Source: Lysinibacillus_B sp042920265
GTDB lineage: Bacteria > Bacillota > Bacilli > Bacillales_A > Planococcaceae
Reading direction: 5' to 3'
NCBI RefSeq assembly: GCF_042920265.1
Contig: NZ_JBDQZI010000018.1
Coordinates: 1-64,000, forward strand
DNA: 64,000 bases
Position numbers and translations under genes: made by a program. The notes under the pieces were generated by a model. The model ran no database searches, was not told where the DNA came from, and saw only the letters and a list, made by a program, of their open reading frames with translations. Positions 16,919 through 26,642 of this stretch are shown piece after piece. Each line of letters opens with the position of its first letter. Positions within the stretch are counted from its first letter, which is position 1.

Positions 16919-17728
16919 ATGAAACAACATTTAATTGTATTAGATTTAGACGGGACATTGTTAACGGATACCCAAACCATTTCACCATATACAAAACAAA
17001 TACTGGCAAAGGCAAGAGAAGCCGGACATCAAGTGATGATTGCGACAGGTCGTCCATTCCGTGCAAGCCAGCTCTATTATAGTGAGTTAAATTTAACAAC
17101 ACCAATCGTCAACTTTAACGGTGCTTTTACACATCATCCACTCAATAGGTCATGGGGCGAGATGCACTCCCCTATCGCCATGAGCGTTGTACATGATGTA
17201 GTAGATTCCGTGCATAAATTTCATTATCAAAATTTAATTGCCGAAGTCATCGACGATGTCTACTTGCATAATGAAAATGATACGCTATTAAATATTTTTA
17301 ATACGGGGAATCCACGCGTCACAACGGGCAACTTAAAGTTTAACTTAACAGAAGATCCAACAAGCTTATTAATCCAAGCAGATGAACATAATGTCCCGCT
17401 TATTCGCAAGCACCTGCAAGATGTGCATGCAGAGCTAATCGAGCATCGCAAATGGGGGGCACCATTCCCAATTATTGAAATCGTTCGTAAAGGATTAAAT
17501 AAAGCAGTCGGTATCTCAAAAGTAGCACACGATTTAGAAATTCCTCGTGACCGTATTATCGCATTTGGTGATGAAGATAATGATTTAGAAATGATTGATT
17601 ATGCAGGAATTGGTGTTGCTATGAGCAATGGCATTGATGAACTCAAATCCATTGCAAATGAAATTACACTGAGCAATAACGAAGATGGCATTGGTAAATT
17701 CCTTGCCGACCGTTTACATTTAACATAA
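16919..17728 (+). CDS. yitU: HAD-superfamily phosphatase, Cof type
   Basis: A 269-residue haloacid-dehalogenase-type phosphatase with a type IIB cap, probably dephosphorylating sugar or nucleotide phosphates. Motif I is DLDGTLLTD at 8-16, motif II ATGRP, the motif III lysine is in GLNKAVG, and motif IV is GDEDNDLEM. The start is the ATG nine bases after AAAGGAG; a longer frame starting ten codons earlier overlaps that site. It is adjacent and divergent to yitV-yitW, keeping the B. subtilis yitUVW grouping; B. subtilis YitU acts on a riboflavin precursor phosphate, a likely but unproved role here. Confidence 0.85.
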   Translation: MKQHLIVLDLDGTLLTDTQTISPYTKQILAKAREAGHQVMIATGRPFRASQLYYSELNLTTPIVNFNGAFTHHPLNRSWGEMHSPIAMSVVHDVVDSVHKFHYQNLIAEVIDDVYLHNENDTLLNIFNTGNPRVTTGNLKFNLTEDPTSLLIQADEHNVPLIRKHLQDVHAELIEHRKWGAPFPIIEIVRKGLNKAVGISKVAHDLEIPRDRIIAFGDEDNDLEMIDYAGIGVAMSNGIDELKSIANEITLSNNEDGIGKFLADRLHLT

Positions 17729-17731
17729 AGT

Positions 17732-17764
17732 AATCCCTTCCTCGCCTAAAGCAAGGAAGGGATT
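17732..17764. terminator. Convergent bidirectional terminator
   Basis: An 11-bp stem (AATCCCTTCCT with AGGAAGGGATT) lies between the stops of yitU (+) and oppA (-). T-runs are modest on both strands. Confidence 0.7.
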
Positions 17765-17783
17765 GTTCGTTTACTGATGCTTA

Positions 17784-19574
17784 TTATTTAATTGGCTTGT
17801 CAGCCGTTAACTCAACATCTTGTAAGTTTGTAATCGTTGCGTCCGCAAAGTCAACGTTCCAGTTTTTTACACGTTTATTCACTGGCGTAAGCTCTAAACG
17901 ATACATCATTGGTATTATAGGAGCATCTTCGAAAATAATTTCTTCGAATTTCGCAAATTGCTCTGCACGGTAGTCTGCATCAAATGATTTCGCTGAGTCA
18001 ATGTTATCTAAAGTTGTTTGTAATTCTTCAGTCGTGTAACGAGAGAAGTTATATTGTGCTACATCCCCATATACACCTGATGGAGATGGGTTTGAAGCTA
18101 CCCCCCATGCCCCCATGAAGATGTCGATTTCTGGATCGTCTGCTTGTACTTTTTCATAGAATGAGTTGAACTCGATTGTACGACCAGTTGTGTATACTAC
18201 CTTTAACCCAACCTCTTCCCAGTTTTGTAACCAGTATGCAGAAATTTGTTCTGCCACATCGTCACCAGACATTGTCGCCAATTTGATTTCAAATGGTTGA
18301 CCGTTTTTATCTTCACGGATTCCATCCCCATCAACGTCTTTGTAACCAGCTTCATCTAATAATGCTTGTGCTTTTTCAGGATCGTAGTTGTATCCCTCTA
18401 AATCACTTGGGTGGAATGAAGAGAATACAGGTGGCACGATGGCGTTCGCGCGGCTACGTAATCCTTCATAGAATGCTTCCGTTACTTCTTCTATGTTTAG
18501 TGCATATGCCATCGCTTTACGTAAGTTTACATCACCCATTTTCGAACCTTCAAGATCTGTAATAACTTTGCTGTTTTCATAATCGTATTTACCAAGTTTG
18601 AACCCTAAGTAAGAATAGTAAAGCTCAGGACGTGCTAACATATCAATATTTGTTAACCCTTCTACCTCAGGGTATTTAGAAGAGCCAAATGCTAAAGCTA
18701 CATCATATTCCCCCGCCTCTAATGCTTTCGCGATAGAAGTAGATGGTACTACTTTTACAATAACGCCATCTAATTTGGGCTTACCTTTCCAGTAGTGTTC
18801 ATTTGCTTTATATTGGACAGATTCACCCGCAACTACTTTGTCCACTACAAATGCACCAAGCGTTACAGGATTTTTACGAATAGCATCGTTTCCAATTAAA
18901 TTAGCTACCGGAACATCACCTAAAATATGGCTAGGCTCTGCATAGTATAAAAGACCGTCACCAACTGATGCTAAACCAGGTGTAATATCTTTTAAGTGTA
19001 ATTCTAATGTTGTTTCATCTACTTTTACTACACCTGAAATGGTTTCAGCTTTACCAGCGTGGTAGTCTTCAGCACCCACGATATTTTGGAAATCCCCATT
19101 ATAACGTACGCCCGTGTAATCTTTATGACCGATAATATAGTAAGGTAAAATTAAGTCTTCGATTTTAAGCGGTTCACCGTCAGACCACTTTATGCCTTCA
19201 CGAATTTTGATTGTTACGACATTATTCCCTTCTTCTTGAGAAGTGATTTTATAGCTTGCAATCCCTTTGTCAGTGATTAAAAAGTCATCATCAGTTTCGA
19301 AAATTTTGTTCGAAGCAAAATACATTAAGTAATCATCATATGCATCTTTATAAAGTGAGTAAGAGAAAATCCCTTGGAATGGCTCATCTTTTTGCATCGC
19401 AACCATTAATGTTCCACCTTTGATTGCTTCACCTTCGTTTTCAATGGATGACGGGAACGCTAACTCTTCAGCAGTATTTTCAATATCATTTGTACCATTA
19501 TCTTTGTTACTACATGCAGCTAATACGAAAAGGACTGCCAGTAACATCGCTAGAAGTGACCAATTTTTCTTCAT
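17784..19574 (-). CDS. oppA: Oligopeptide-binding lipoprotein
   Basis: Extracellular solute-binding protein (SBP family 5) of an oligopeptide ABC importer. The 596 residues begin with a lipoprotein signal: a lysine-rich start, a hydrophobic stretch and lipobox LAAC (about residue 21), after which the mature protein is lipid-anchored. SBP5 features include WSDGEPLKIEDL and NLRKAMAYALN. The start is the ATG after GGGAGG; a 23-residue longer frame is rejected because it precedes the signal peptide. It is last in the operon, after a 205-base gap holding a hairpin. Confidence 0.93.
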   Translation of the reverse strand: MKKNWSLLAMLLAVLFVLAACSNKDNGTNDIENTAEELAFPSSIENEGEAIKGGTLMVAMQKDEPFQGIFSYSLYKDAYDDYLMYFASNKIFETDDDFLITDKGIASYKITSQEEGNNVVTIKIREGIKWSDGEPLKIEDLILPYYIIGHKDYTGVRYNGDFQNIVGAEDYHAGKAETISGVVKVDETTLELHLKDITPGLASVGDGLLYYAEPSHILGDVPVANLIGNDAIRKNPVTLGAFVVDKVVAGESVQYKANEHYWKGKPKLDGVIVKVVPSTSIAKALEAGEYDVALAFGSSKYPEVEGLTNIDMLARPELYYSYLGFKLGKYDYENSKVITDLEGSKMGDVNLRKAMAYALNIEEVTEAFYEGLRSRANAIVPPVFSSFHPSDLEGYNYDPEKAQALLDEAGYKDVDGDGIREDKNGQPFEIKLATMSGDDVAEQISAYWLQNWEEVGLKVVYTTGRTIEFNSFYEKVQADDPEIDIFMGAWGVASNPSPSGVYGDVAQYNFSRYTTEELQTTLDNIDSAKSFDADYRAEQFAKFEEIIFEDAPIIPMMYRLELTPVNKRVKNWNVDFADATITNLQDVELTADKPIK

Positions 19575-19742
19575 ATTGTTTTCCTCCCTTTTATTACGCT
19601 GGAAAAAAATATTCATATACCCAGCTTTTTTTATACCCAACACACTTACCTTTATGTGGTAATTATGGTAGTATGTAAATATAAACCAGTTTATTTATTA
19701 CACTTATTGAAAATAACTACTTTTCAATTAATTAACCCCAAG

Positions 19743-19770
19743 CATAAGGACTAAACTGCATGTCCTTATG
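19743..19770. other. Hairpin between oppC and oppA
   Basis: A perfect 9-bp stem, CATAAGGAC with GTCCTTATG, has a ten-base loop. The minus strand lacks a clear T-run after it, so it is more likely an mRNA-stabilising or partial attenuation structure in the oppC-oppA gap than a full terminator. Confidence 0.5.
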
Positions 19771-19779
19771 TTTGTATGA

Positions 19780-20676
19780 TTAACCTAATCGTTGTTTTGC
19801 ATCGGCTGCACGACGTAATGCTTGACCTACATAGTTAATGCCTAACATTAATAATAAAATGGTTAGCGCAGCCGGTAGCCATACCCACCAATATTGTGAT
19901 AACACAAGCGGGTTATTGGCATAACTTACAAGTGTTCCTAGAGATGGTGTAGATGGTGGTAAACCGAATCCAAGATACGATAAACCAGTTTCAATTCCAA
20001 CATTTCCAGCAAAGTTTAATGTTAGCTCGACGATTAAAATCGAACTTAAGTTTGGCATCAGTTCCTTCAAAATAATTATGAAGTCATTGGTACCAAGCGT
20101 TTTTGATGCATTAATATAATCACGCCTGCTTTCAGAAAGTGCTTTGGAACGCACAAGACGGGCTGTTCCGGTCCACATAAATATACTCATAATGAGGATA
20201 AAAGATGTAACTGTTAATTTTGGTACGATAGTGATAAATACGATAATAATCATTGTTGATGGAACCGTAATGAAGAAGTCAATAATACGCATGAACATAT
20301 TATCAATCCAGCCCCCAAAGTAACCGCATGCTAAACCTATTAAAATACCAAAAATCCCTGTAATCATCGTAATGGCAATGGCAATCATGATGGAGTTACG
20401 TGCACCAACAATGAGTTGACCTAAAATATCACGACCACCAGCATCAGCACCTAATAAGTACTTAGCTCCTGGCTCTGCGAATTTATCGCGTAAAGAAATA
20501 CGCATAACTGAATCTTGGTCGATAAAAAATGTCGCCCAAATGAAAATACCAACGATTGCAATCATTAAACTAATGAGCGAAAATAACGCTACTTTATCTT
20601 TTTTAAACTCTCTCCATACGACTTGCATACCTGTAGGAGGAGCACTAACTACTTTAGTATTATTTTGTTTAGCCAC
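19780..20676 (-). CDS. oppC: Oligopeptide ABC transporter permease OppC
   Basis: Inner-membrane permease of 298 residues. It has an N-terminal cytoplasmic stretch, one helix (about 32-55), then a core of five helices. The permease signature is around SKTLGTNDFIIILKELMPN, the EAA loop that contacts the ATPases. The start is GTG after GGAGAGG. It follows oppB by 36 bases and precedes oppA. Confidence 0.93.
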   Translation of the reverse strand: MAKQNNTKVVSAPPTGMQVVWREFKKDKVALFSLISLMIAIVGIFIWATFFIDQDSVMRISLRDKFAEPGAKYLLGADAGGRDILGQLIVGARNSIMIAIAITMITGIFGILIGLACGYFGGWIDNMFMRIIDFFITVPSTMIIIVFITIVPKLTVTSFILIMSIFMWTGTARLVRSKALSESRRDYINASKTLGTNDFIIILKELMPNLSSILIVELTLNFAGNVGIETGLSYLGFGLPPSTPSLGTLVSYANNPLVLSQYWWVWLPAALTILLLMLGINYVGQALRRAADAKQRLG

Positions 20677-20712
20677 TTGTTTTTCACCTCTCCTTAACAG
20701 TATTAGTATGGT

Positions 20713-21675
20713 CTATTCAATCCTAATTCGTGGGTCAACAATACTCATAATAATATCGGATAATAGACTACCTAATAACGCTAAGAAGCCATATAACATA
20801 ACAAGTGCCGTAATGACACTGTAGTCACGAGATGCAATTGATGAAATAAACAGTTGTCCCATACCCGGGAAGCCAAAAATGGTTTCGATGAAAATCGATC
20901 CACCTAATAAACCTGTAATTGTAAAACCAAAGAATGCTGCAACTGGTAATAACGAGTTACGAAAGATGTGACGTGTATATACTTTACGCATTGGAATCCC
21001 TTTACTACGCGCTGTACGTACATAGTCCATCGTTTTCGCATCAACAACTTCTGTTCGTAAATATTGAATAATAGCCGTTGTCCCTAAAACCGCATACGTA
21101 ATAGCAGGTAGTAACATATGATAAATTTTACTCATCGTATAACCAAATGTTCCTGGCTCCTTAGTTACATCAACTGAGCCACTTGTCGGGAACCAGCCTA
21201 ATTGGTAGCCGAAAATATATAAGAAAATTAATGCTAATACGAACGTTGGAATTGCAAAACTAATAAAGCTATATAAAATAACACTACGATCAAATAATGA
21301 ATCGTTATAACGACCAGTTAATACCCCCAGCGGTACAGCAATCGCATATAAAAAAATAGCGCCTAGTAACGACAACCAAAACGTGTTAATTGCACGTTCA
21401 CCAATTAAAGTGGACACTTCAATTTTATACGTATAACTATCCCCGAAATCACCTTGGAATGCATTGCCAATCCAACGAGCGTATTGCTGATACCACGGGT
21501 CATTTAAACCGGCTTGTTCACGTAATTCTTCAATACGACCAGGGTCCGTTTCTGGTGTAATTGCTCCAGTGAATGGATCACCTGGCATAAACTGCGCCAT
21601 AACAAAAATAATTAAACTTAAAACAAACAATTGCGGAATCATAATTAAAAAACGTCGCACTATCGTTTTCCACAT
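20713..21675 (-). CDS. oppB: Oligopeptide ABC transporter permease OppB
   Basis: A 320-residue permease with an N-terminal helix followed by the conserved periplasmic-facing MPGDPFTG segment and a six-helix core; the EAA loop reads TARSKGIPMRKVYTRHIFRN. The ATG is one base past the oppF stop (TAATATG), and its GGGGGA site lies within the oppF end, so translation is coupled. Partner of OppC. Confidence 0.94.
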   Translation of the reverse strand: MWKTIVRRFLIMIPQLFVLSLIIFVMAQFMPGDPFTGAITPETDPGRIEELREQAGLNDPWYQQYARWIGNAFQGDFGDSYTYKIEVSTLIGERAINTFWLSLLGAIFLYAIAVPLGVLTGRYNDSLFDRSVILYSFISFAIPTFVLALIFLYIFGYQLGWFPTSGSVDVTKEPGTFGYTMSKIYHMLLPAITYAVLGTTAIIQYLRTEVVDAKTMDYVRTARSKGIPMRKVYTRHIFRNSLLPVAAFFGFTITGLLGGSIFIETIFGFPGMGQLFISSIASRDYSVITALVMLYGFLALLGSLLSDIIMSIVDPRIRIE

Positions 21676-21676
21676 A

Positions 21677-22633
21677 TTAGATTCCCCCCTTCACTTGTGC
21701 AGTTGAAGATGTAGCCGCTACAAAATGTGTAGCTGAAATAGGTACTAAATCAAATACTCGGCCATTGTCATCAAAATACTTTGCATGTTCCTTCTGATAA
21801 TGGCGCTCAACTTCGATACGCTCACGTTTACGTTCTTCACGCCCAGTCGGTGTAATATCCGGAATGGCAGATAGTAATCGCTTCGTATAAATATGTTGTG
21901 GATTATTATAAATTTCATGCTTCGTACCTGTTTCCACAAAGCGACCTTTATACATAATGTTAATATAATCACACATGTGCTTTACGACCCCAAGGTCATG
22001 TGAAATGAATAAATAACTTAAACCATATTCATGTTGAATATCCTTCATAAAGTTTAACACTTGTGCCTGTACAGATAAGTCAAGTGCTGATACGGGTTCA
22101 TCTGCAATGATTAGTTTAGGATTTGTCGCCATCGCACGAGCAATTCCAAGACGCTGCTTTTGACCACCTGAAAACTCATGGGGGTATTTTAATTTTGCAT
22201 CTTCAGGCATCCCGACAATAGCCAATAACTCACTAATTTTTTTTGACTCTTCCTGTGGTGTTAAACTTAAAAAGTTACGAATGGGCTCCGCTAAAATGTC
22301 TTGCACACGTTTACGTGGATTCATCGCTGACGTGGAATCTTGGAAAATCATTTGAATATCACGGTTATAAGCTGAATTTCGATCACGGCGACGATTGGTA
22401 ACATTTTCACCTTCATACATAATAGACCCTGATGTAATCTTCTCTAACCCAATAATCGATTTCCCCGTTGTCGATTTGCCACAGCCAGATTCTCCAACTA
22501 AACCATATGCTTTGCCCCGTTCAAATTCCATCGTTACGCCATCCACAGCATAAACATGATCCACTACTCTATTAAAAAATCCGCCGCGAATGGGGTAATG
22601 GACTTTTAAATCATTTATTTGCATAAAACTCAT
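21677..22633 (-). CDS. oppF: Oligopeptide ABC transporter ATPase OppF
   Basis: A 318-residue ATPase with Walker A GESGCGKST, signature FSGGQKQRLG, Walker B LIIADEPVSALD and a switch histidine in ISHDLGVV. The C-terminal oligopeptide-transporter extension is shortened relative to OppD and lacks its cysteine set. Its ATG overlaps the oppD stop (ATGA), showing coupling. Confidence 0.94.
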   Translation of the reverse strand: MSFMQINDLKVHYPIRGGFFNRVVDHVYAVDGVTMEFERGKAYGLVGESGCGKSTTGKSIIGLEKITSGSIMYEGENVTNRRRDRNSAYNRDIQMIFQDSTSAMNPRKRVQDILAEPIRNFLSLTPQEESKKISELLAIVGMPEDAKLKYPHEFSGGQKQRLGIARAMATNPKLIIADEPVSALDLSVQAQVLNFMKDIQHEYGLSYLFISHDLGVVKHMCDYINIMYKGRFVETGTKHEIYNNPQHIYTKRLLSAIPDITPTGREERKRERIEVERHYQKEHAKYFDDNGRVFDLVPISATHFVAATSSTAQVKGGI

Positions 22634-23643
22634 GATGTTCGTCCTCCTTCTTCGCCTTTAAAGTAAAAGTGTTTATAACATGAGCATCTAACGAAATGTT
22701 CTGCTGAAATCTCATGTAACTGTGGGTGATCCTCGTGTGCTGACTGTGGAATCCACGAAATACGTGGAGCAAATCGGCAGCCTGTGCGTGGTAGTTTCAT
22801 TAACGAAGGCACAATCCCTTCAATGACATTTAACTTTTCATCTTGACGATTCATTTGTGGAATCGAGTTAAATAGTGAGCGCGTATATGGGTGTTTCGGG
22901 TTTGCAAATAGCTCTTCGACTGGTGCTAATTCAATAATCTGCCCTGCATACATCACAGCTACGCGATCCGCTACTTCAGCGACAACACCTAAGTCATGTG
23001 TAATTAAAATAATCCCTGCTTCCGTTTCCTGTTGCAGTTCAATGAGTAAATCTAAAATTTGCGCTTGAATCGTTACATCGAGTGCTGTTGTCGGCTCGTC
23101 CGCAATAATAATTTGTGGCTTACAACTAATAGCAATAGCAATAATCACACGTTGACGCATTCCGCCCGATAATTGGTGTGGGAACTGTCTAGTAACACGT
23201 GGAGGACTGGGGATACCTACTTGACCTAAAAGCTCAAGTACACGTGCGCGACGTTGTTCCTTTGTTAACTTCGTATGATAAATCAAGCCTTCTTCAATTT
23301 GCTCTCCAATACGCATTAATGGGTTTAAAGCTGAAAGCGGGTCTTGAAATATCATACCAATATCTAGACCACGCACTTCATTGAACTCTTCTTCTGTCAT
23401 ACGCGCTAAATTTTTATTTTTGAACAGTATTTCACCTTGAACACGTGTTTTATAATGATCATGCAAGCCAATAATTGATGTCGCCAACGTACTTTTTCCG
23501 CAACCTGATTCTCCTACAATGGCTAAAATCTCATTTTTACGTAATGTAAGGGAAACACCATCTACGGCATTAAAATACGTATCGCCAATTCGGAAGCCTG
23601 TATGCAAATCGTTAATCTTTAAAAGTTCCTCTGACGTTTTCAA
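22630..23643 (-). CDS. oppD: Oligopeptide ABC transporter ATPase OppD
   Basis: A 337-residue ATPase with Walker A GESGCGKST, signature LSGGMRQRV and Walker B IIADEPTTALD. The C-terminal cysteines (CRFAPR and CSCYKHF) belong to the oligopeptide/dipeptide C-terminal region; the first usual cysteine of the four-cysteine pattern is less clear. The start chosen is TTG at 23643, six bases after AAAGGAG; a frame eight residues longer runs through that site. First gene of oppDFBCA. Confidence 0.92.
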   Translation of the reverse strand: MKTSEELLKINDLHTGFRIGDTYFNAVDGVSLTLRKNEILAIVGESGCGKSTLATSIIGLHDHYKTRVQGEILFKNKNLARMTEEEFNEVRGLDIGMIFQDPLSALNPLMRIGEQIEEGLIYHTKLTKEQRRARVLELLGQVGIPSPPRVTRQFPHQLSGGMRQRVIIAIAISCKPQIIIADEPTTALDVTIQAQILDLLIELQQETEAGIILITHDLGVVAEVADRVAVMYAGQIIELAPVEELFANPKHPYTRSLFNSIPQMNRQDEKLNVIEGIVPSLMKLPRTGCRFAPRISWIPQSAHEDHPQLHEISAEHFVRCSCYKHFYFKGEEGGRTS

Positions 23644-24000
23644 ATTGTTACTCCTTTCAAAAAACATTTATAGATTAGAACATACAGAAAATTCTATCTA
23701 TAAAAACCATTCGAATTCCACTTCACTTCTCGAATATTTCGTAATCTTAAACATTATTTATATTGTTTTGAATTATACATTTTTAAAATAGGCTTCGTCA
23801 ATATATACAATTATAATTATTTTGAAATAACATACAGGTTTGAATTTCCTATCTTTTTAAGTGGACATTTTTACAAAAAAATGCTTTAAAACTCTAACTC
23901 AATAGCAAATACAAGAGAAATATAGATATTCTTTCAGAAAAAATTTTTATCTATACAGGAAATTAATATTCTAAAAAAAGTATAAAATATACATTTTGGT

Positions 24001-24032
24001 GTATAAAATCAAATGATTTTGTATATTTTTTT
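24001..24032 (+). other. AT-rich hairpin with T-run
   Basis: GTATAAAATC and GATTTTGTAT are separated by four bases and followed by about eight T on the plus strand. No plus-strand gene precedes it, so any terminator role is unassigned. Confidence 0.35.
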
Positions 24033-24300
24033 ACCTTCACTCTCTTAAATGAATGACTATTCAACTTCTAGACATAACAATTTTAGTTAATACTATGTAT
24101 GTCCTTCATAATAAATGTATTAACAAAGTTTTCTAAATTTAAAGGTGTGACGTCTACTTATTAGACAACGCCTATACCATAAACCCTTTTAAATTCAATT
24201 GTAATATTCATGCTAGTGTGATTTTCTATCTTTTTTAATAGATTCATAAATTTGCACGCGTGTTGATTTACCTCTTATTGCTAAAGAGAACATTGGAATA

Positions 24301-24437
24301 CGTTGATTTCCGCTACGGCTGACTCGCTTTCCGCAGGCACGGCTTCAACTAATTTATTTCGGCTCATGCCGAAATAAATGGATTATTCAGCTCGTGCTGT
24401 TCCTGCAGGAGTCAAGTCGCCTCCGCTCCAATCAACG
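24301..24437. repeat. Palindromic intergenic repeat (CGTTGATT ends)
   Basis: A 137-bp imperfect palindrome bounded by CGTTGATT and AATCAACG. GACTCGCTTTCCGCAGG on the left faces CCTGCAGGAGTCAAGTC on the right. Its centre is a perfect 12-bp hairpin, ATTTATTTCGGC with GCCGAAATAAAT (24352-24379). Its architecture resembles module A of the MITE-like element, which has GTTGC/GCAAC ends, with diverged sequence. Confidence 0.6.
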
Positions 24438-24594
24438 AGCAAGCGCCTTTTTATTAATCATTTCACTAAAAAGCACGCTCATAATATACCATTATTTGTA
24501 TAATCAACACACCTGATAAATTTGCAATATGTTTAGGCATACAAGGAAACAAAAAAAACGATTTCGGCATAATGGTCCGAAATCGTTTTTATTT

Positions 24595-26034
24595 TTATGA
24601 CTCTTGGCGCTTACGTCCACGTTTTACAATAATAATGATAAAGGCTGTAAATAAAATCCACACGCCAGCCAATGCGATCATATAGGATATATTAATGCCT
24701 GTTTTGTCAATCACCTGATACATTTCAAACATTTCACGGTCCAAAATAATCGGATAATCACCGTTCTTATTCACACGGATAATATCACTTTCAAACATGC
24801 CGCGCAGTTCTTTATCTTCACCAATTACATCCGCTGATAAGTTTACCCGATTCGTTACACTCGTATTGTTAATGACAATAATCCAATGTTCCTCATCTGA
24901 TTTGCGCTCAAATGCTAAAAATCCATCTTCGTTTTTTAAGATGTTAAATTCACCATTACGTAAAGTCCATGATTGATTACGCAATGATTGAAGATTAGCA
25001 ATCACGTCCACTAATTCTTCATCTGTTTTAAAATTATAATATTGATGTGATTCTGGACCTACCTCACCGTTCATACCAATTTCAGTTCCGTACTGTGTAA
25101 CGGCTACACCTGGCATTAATAAAGTGGCCGTCAATGCTAATGGTAGGCGGTTTGGTGGATACTTATTACCACCTTCCATCACATCATATGTAAAACGATT
25201 TGTCCAAATCGAATCGATAAATAGCTGTGATGGTTTATCGCCACTTGTTGCATATTTTGTGACATGTTCAGCTATTAAATCCACATCTTTATACGCTTCT
25301 TTGAATAAACTATGTGTATCTTCATGGAAATCAGCATCAAAATTCGCAGTGCTCTCACCATTTGCAATCACATAGATTGTGTCATTTACTGCTTTCACTG
25401 CTGCAATTAGCTCATTTAAAAACGCTTCACTCGCACCGTCTATGTTTGTTAGGCGTACACCACCAAAATCATAAGCCGACACAAATTCAACAAGCGCCGC
25501 CTTTAAAGCCGCTTGCACATCTGGATTTGCTAAATCGAATTGCGCCTGCCCATTTGCTGTGGAAGTCACCCAATCAGTATTGTTTGTCCATTCATGATTG
25601 GCACTGACATTCGATAATGGGAAATCCACCATCACTTTTATGTTGTTGTCATTGAAATAGTCAACCGCTGTTGTTAACTCTTCTGCTGTACCAAAATGAG
25701 GTTCTAACGCAGTATAACTGATTGGCATAGAGCCGTCGTATTTTTCTGTCGCAAAAATTGACCCAATCGATACAATCGTATAGTCAAGCTTGATAATCTG
25801 ATCGCCTCGGCTTACTAAACCAATAAAGTCTCCACCCGCAAATTGCGTTGGATCTTGTGTATTTACCTGTTCATCATTTTTGCCAGAACCGTTGAAGTAG
25901 CGGTCTACTAGCACATCATATATACTTTCGTCTGCAATGGTACGAGTTTCCTCAGCTTGCATAGGGGTTGCAAATAAGCTAGTTGCCAATAACATACTCG
26001 CGGCAGCTGTACTAATCCATTTTTTACATTTCAA
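24595..26034 (-). CDS. Membrane-anchored GH13 amylase-like protein, probably inactive
   Basis: A 479-residue protein of the alpha-amylase superfamily by overall shape: signal peptide (residues 1-27, cleavage near MQA-EE), a barrel-like domain and a C-terminal helix (about 450-470) followed by KRGRKRQES, which would anchor it outside the membrane. GH13 region I is recognisable in DFPLSNVSANHEW. Region II reads GGVRLTNID, with Thr196 where the nucleophile Asp belongs. Region IV reads FIDSIWTNRFT where active enzymes have FLDNHDTNRFT, so Trp277 replaces the third Asp. At least two catalytic acids are lost. The start is TTG after AGAGGA. No sugar genes are adjacent. Confidence 0.72.
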   Translation of the reverse strand: MKCKKWISTAAASMLLATSLFATPMQAEETRTIADESIYDVLVDRYFNGSGKNDEQVNTQDPTQFAGGDFIGLVSRGDQIIKLDYTIVSIGSIFATEKYDGSMPISYTALEPHFGTAEELTTAVDYFNDNNIKVMVDFPLSNVSANHEWTNNTDWVTSTANGQAQFDLANPDVQAALKAALVEFVSAYDFGGVRLTNIDGASEAFLNELIAAVKAVNDTIYVIANGESTANFDADFHEDTHSLFKEAYKDVDLIAEHVTKYATSGDKPSQLFIDSIWTNRFTYDVMEGGNKYPPNRLPLALTATLLMPGVAVTQYGTEIGMNGEVGPESHQYYNFKTDEELVDVIANLQSLRNQSWTLRNGEFNILKNEDGFLAFERKSDEEHWIIVINNTSVTNRVNLSADVIGEDKELRGMFESDIIRVNKNGDYPIILDREMFEMYQVIDKTGINISYMIALAGVWILFTAFIIIIVKRGRKRQES

Positions 26035-26224
26035 ATTAATCCTCTCCCTCAAACCAATCCATCGTCATTTTACCAAAATTTCAGCCCCTATGGATAAAGT
26101 TTTGCTAAATAAACAGTTCAATATGCGTCAAATCAGTGACAACTTAGAAAACCTCCGCGCACATCAAAAATAGCACAAGTTATTATGTTTGCTAAAAGAA
26201 TTACCCTGAAAAATCCCACATTAG

Positions 26225-26253
26225 AAAAAGCCCTGAGAGAATCCTCTCAGAGC
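26225..26253 (-). terminator. Terminator of yisL
   Basis: On the minus strand a 10-bp stem with one wobble (26230-26239 with 26244-26253), then five T. It begins 12 bases after the yisL stop. Confidence 0.8.
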
Positions 26254-26264
26254 CGTTCGTTTCA

Positions 26265-26642
26265 TTAGAATAGATCAAAGTTAATTGGTAATTTTAATCC
26301 GTAGAATAATGTCAATAATAGGAATAATACGAATAGTCCCCAGAAGATTGTTGTTGATTTGTTTTTCTTTTGGCGAACTAAAATCATTTCCATCATACCG
26401 ATTAATAAAATACCAAACATGAACTTCATATCATAGTCCATGCCTGTTTCATCTGTACGGAAGTTAATTGCCCACTCGTAGTAAAGTGCTCCCCCGGAAA
26501 TAATAATTAAAACGTAAAATAGGCGCAATGCCATGTGTACACCCTTAGATTTTACAACACCTGCAGCTGCTAGGAAAAATAAAATTAATCCTATTACCCA
26601 AGTTGTAATATGTAAGTGTGTTGTACTTGTTAAAAATTCCAT
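26265..26642 (-). CDS. yisL: YisL family membrane protein (DUF1516)
   Basis: A 125-residue membrane protein with four predicted helices (about 9-30, 37-55, 70-88, 96-118). It shares with B. subtilis YisL the opening THLHITTWV and the LRLFYILII-like second helix. Function unknown. The start is the ATG of MEFLTS after GAGGTG; four more upstream residues are possible but less well placed. It follows yisK as in B. subtilis, with a 300-base gap holding the 21-bp repeats. Confidence 0.85.
   Translation of the reverse strand: MEFLTSTTHLHITTWVIGLILFFLAAAGVVKSKGVHMALRLFYVLIIISGGALYYEWAINFRTDETGMDYDMKFMFGILLIGMMEMILVRQKKNKSTTIFWGLFVLFLLLTLFYGLKLPINFDLF

Larger units (their letters stand above)
23644..24594. 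other. Gene-free stretch between opp and the amylase-like gene
   Basis: About 950 bp with no supported gene. It holds a hairpin with a plus-strand T-run at 24001-24032, the palindromic repeat at 24301-24437 and probable opp promoter sequence next to 23643. The rest is AT-rich and featureless. Confidence 0.5.

Noticed and set aside
16803..17105. 100-residue minus-strand frame upstream of yitV
   Set aside because: It is antisense to the start of yitU and has no start signal.
26091..26173. 27-residue plus-strand frame (MDKVLLNKQF...)
   Set aside because: No ribosome binding site and no neighbour context; probably chance.
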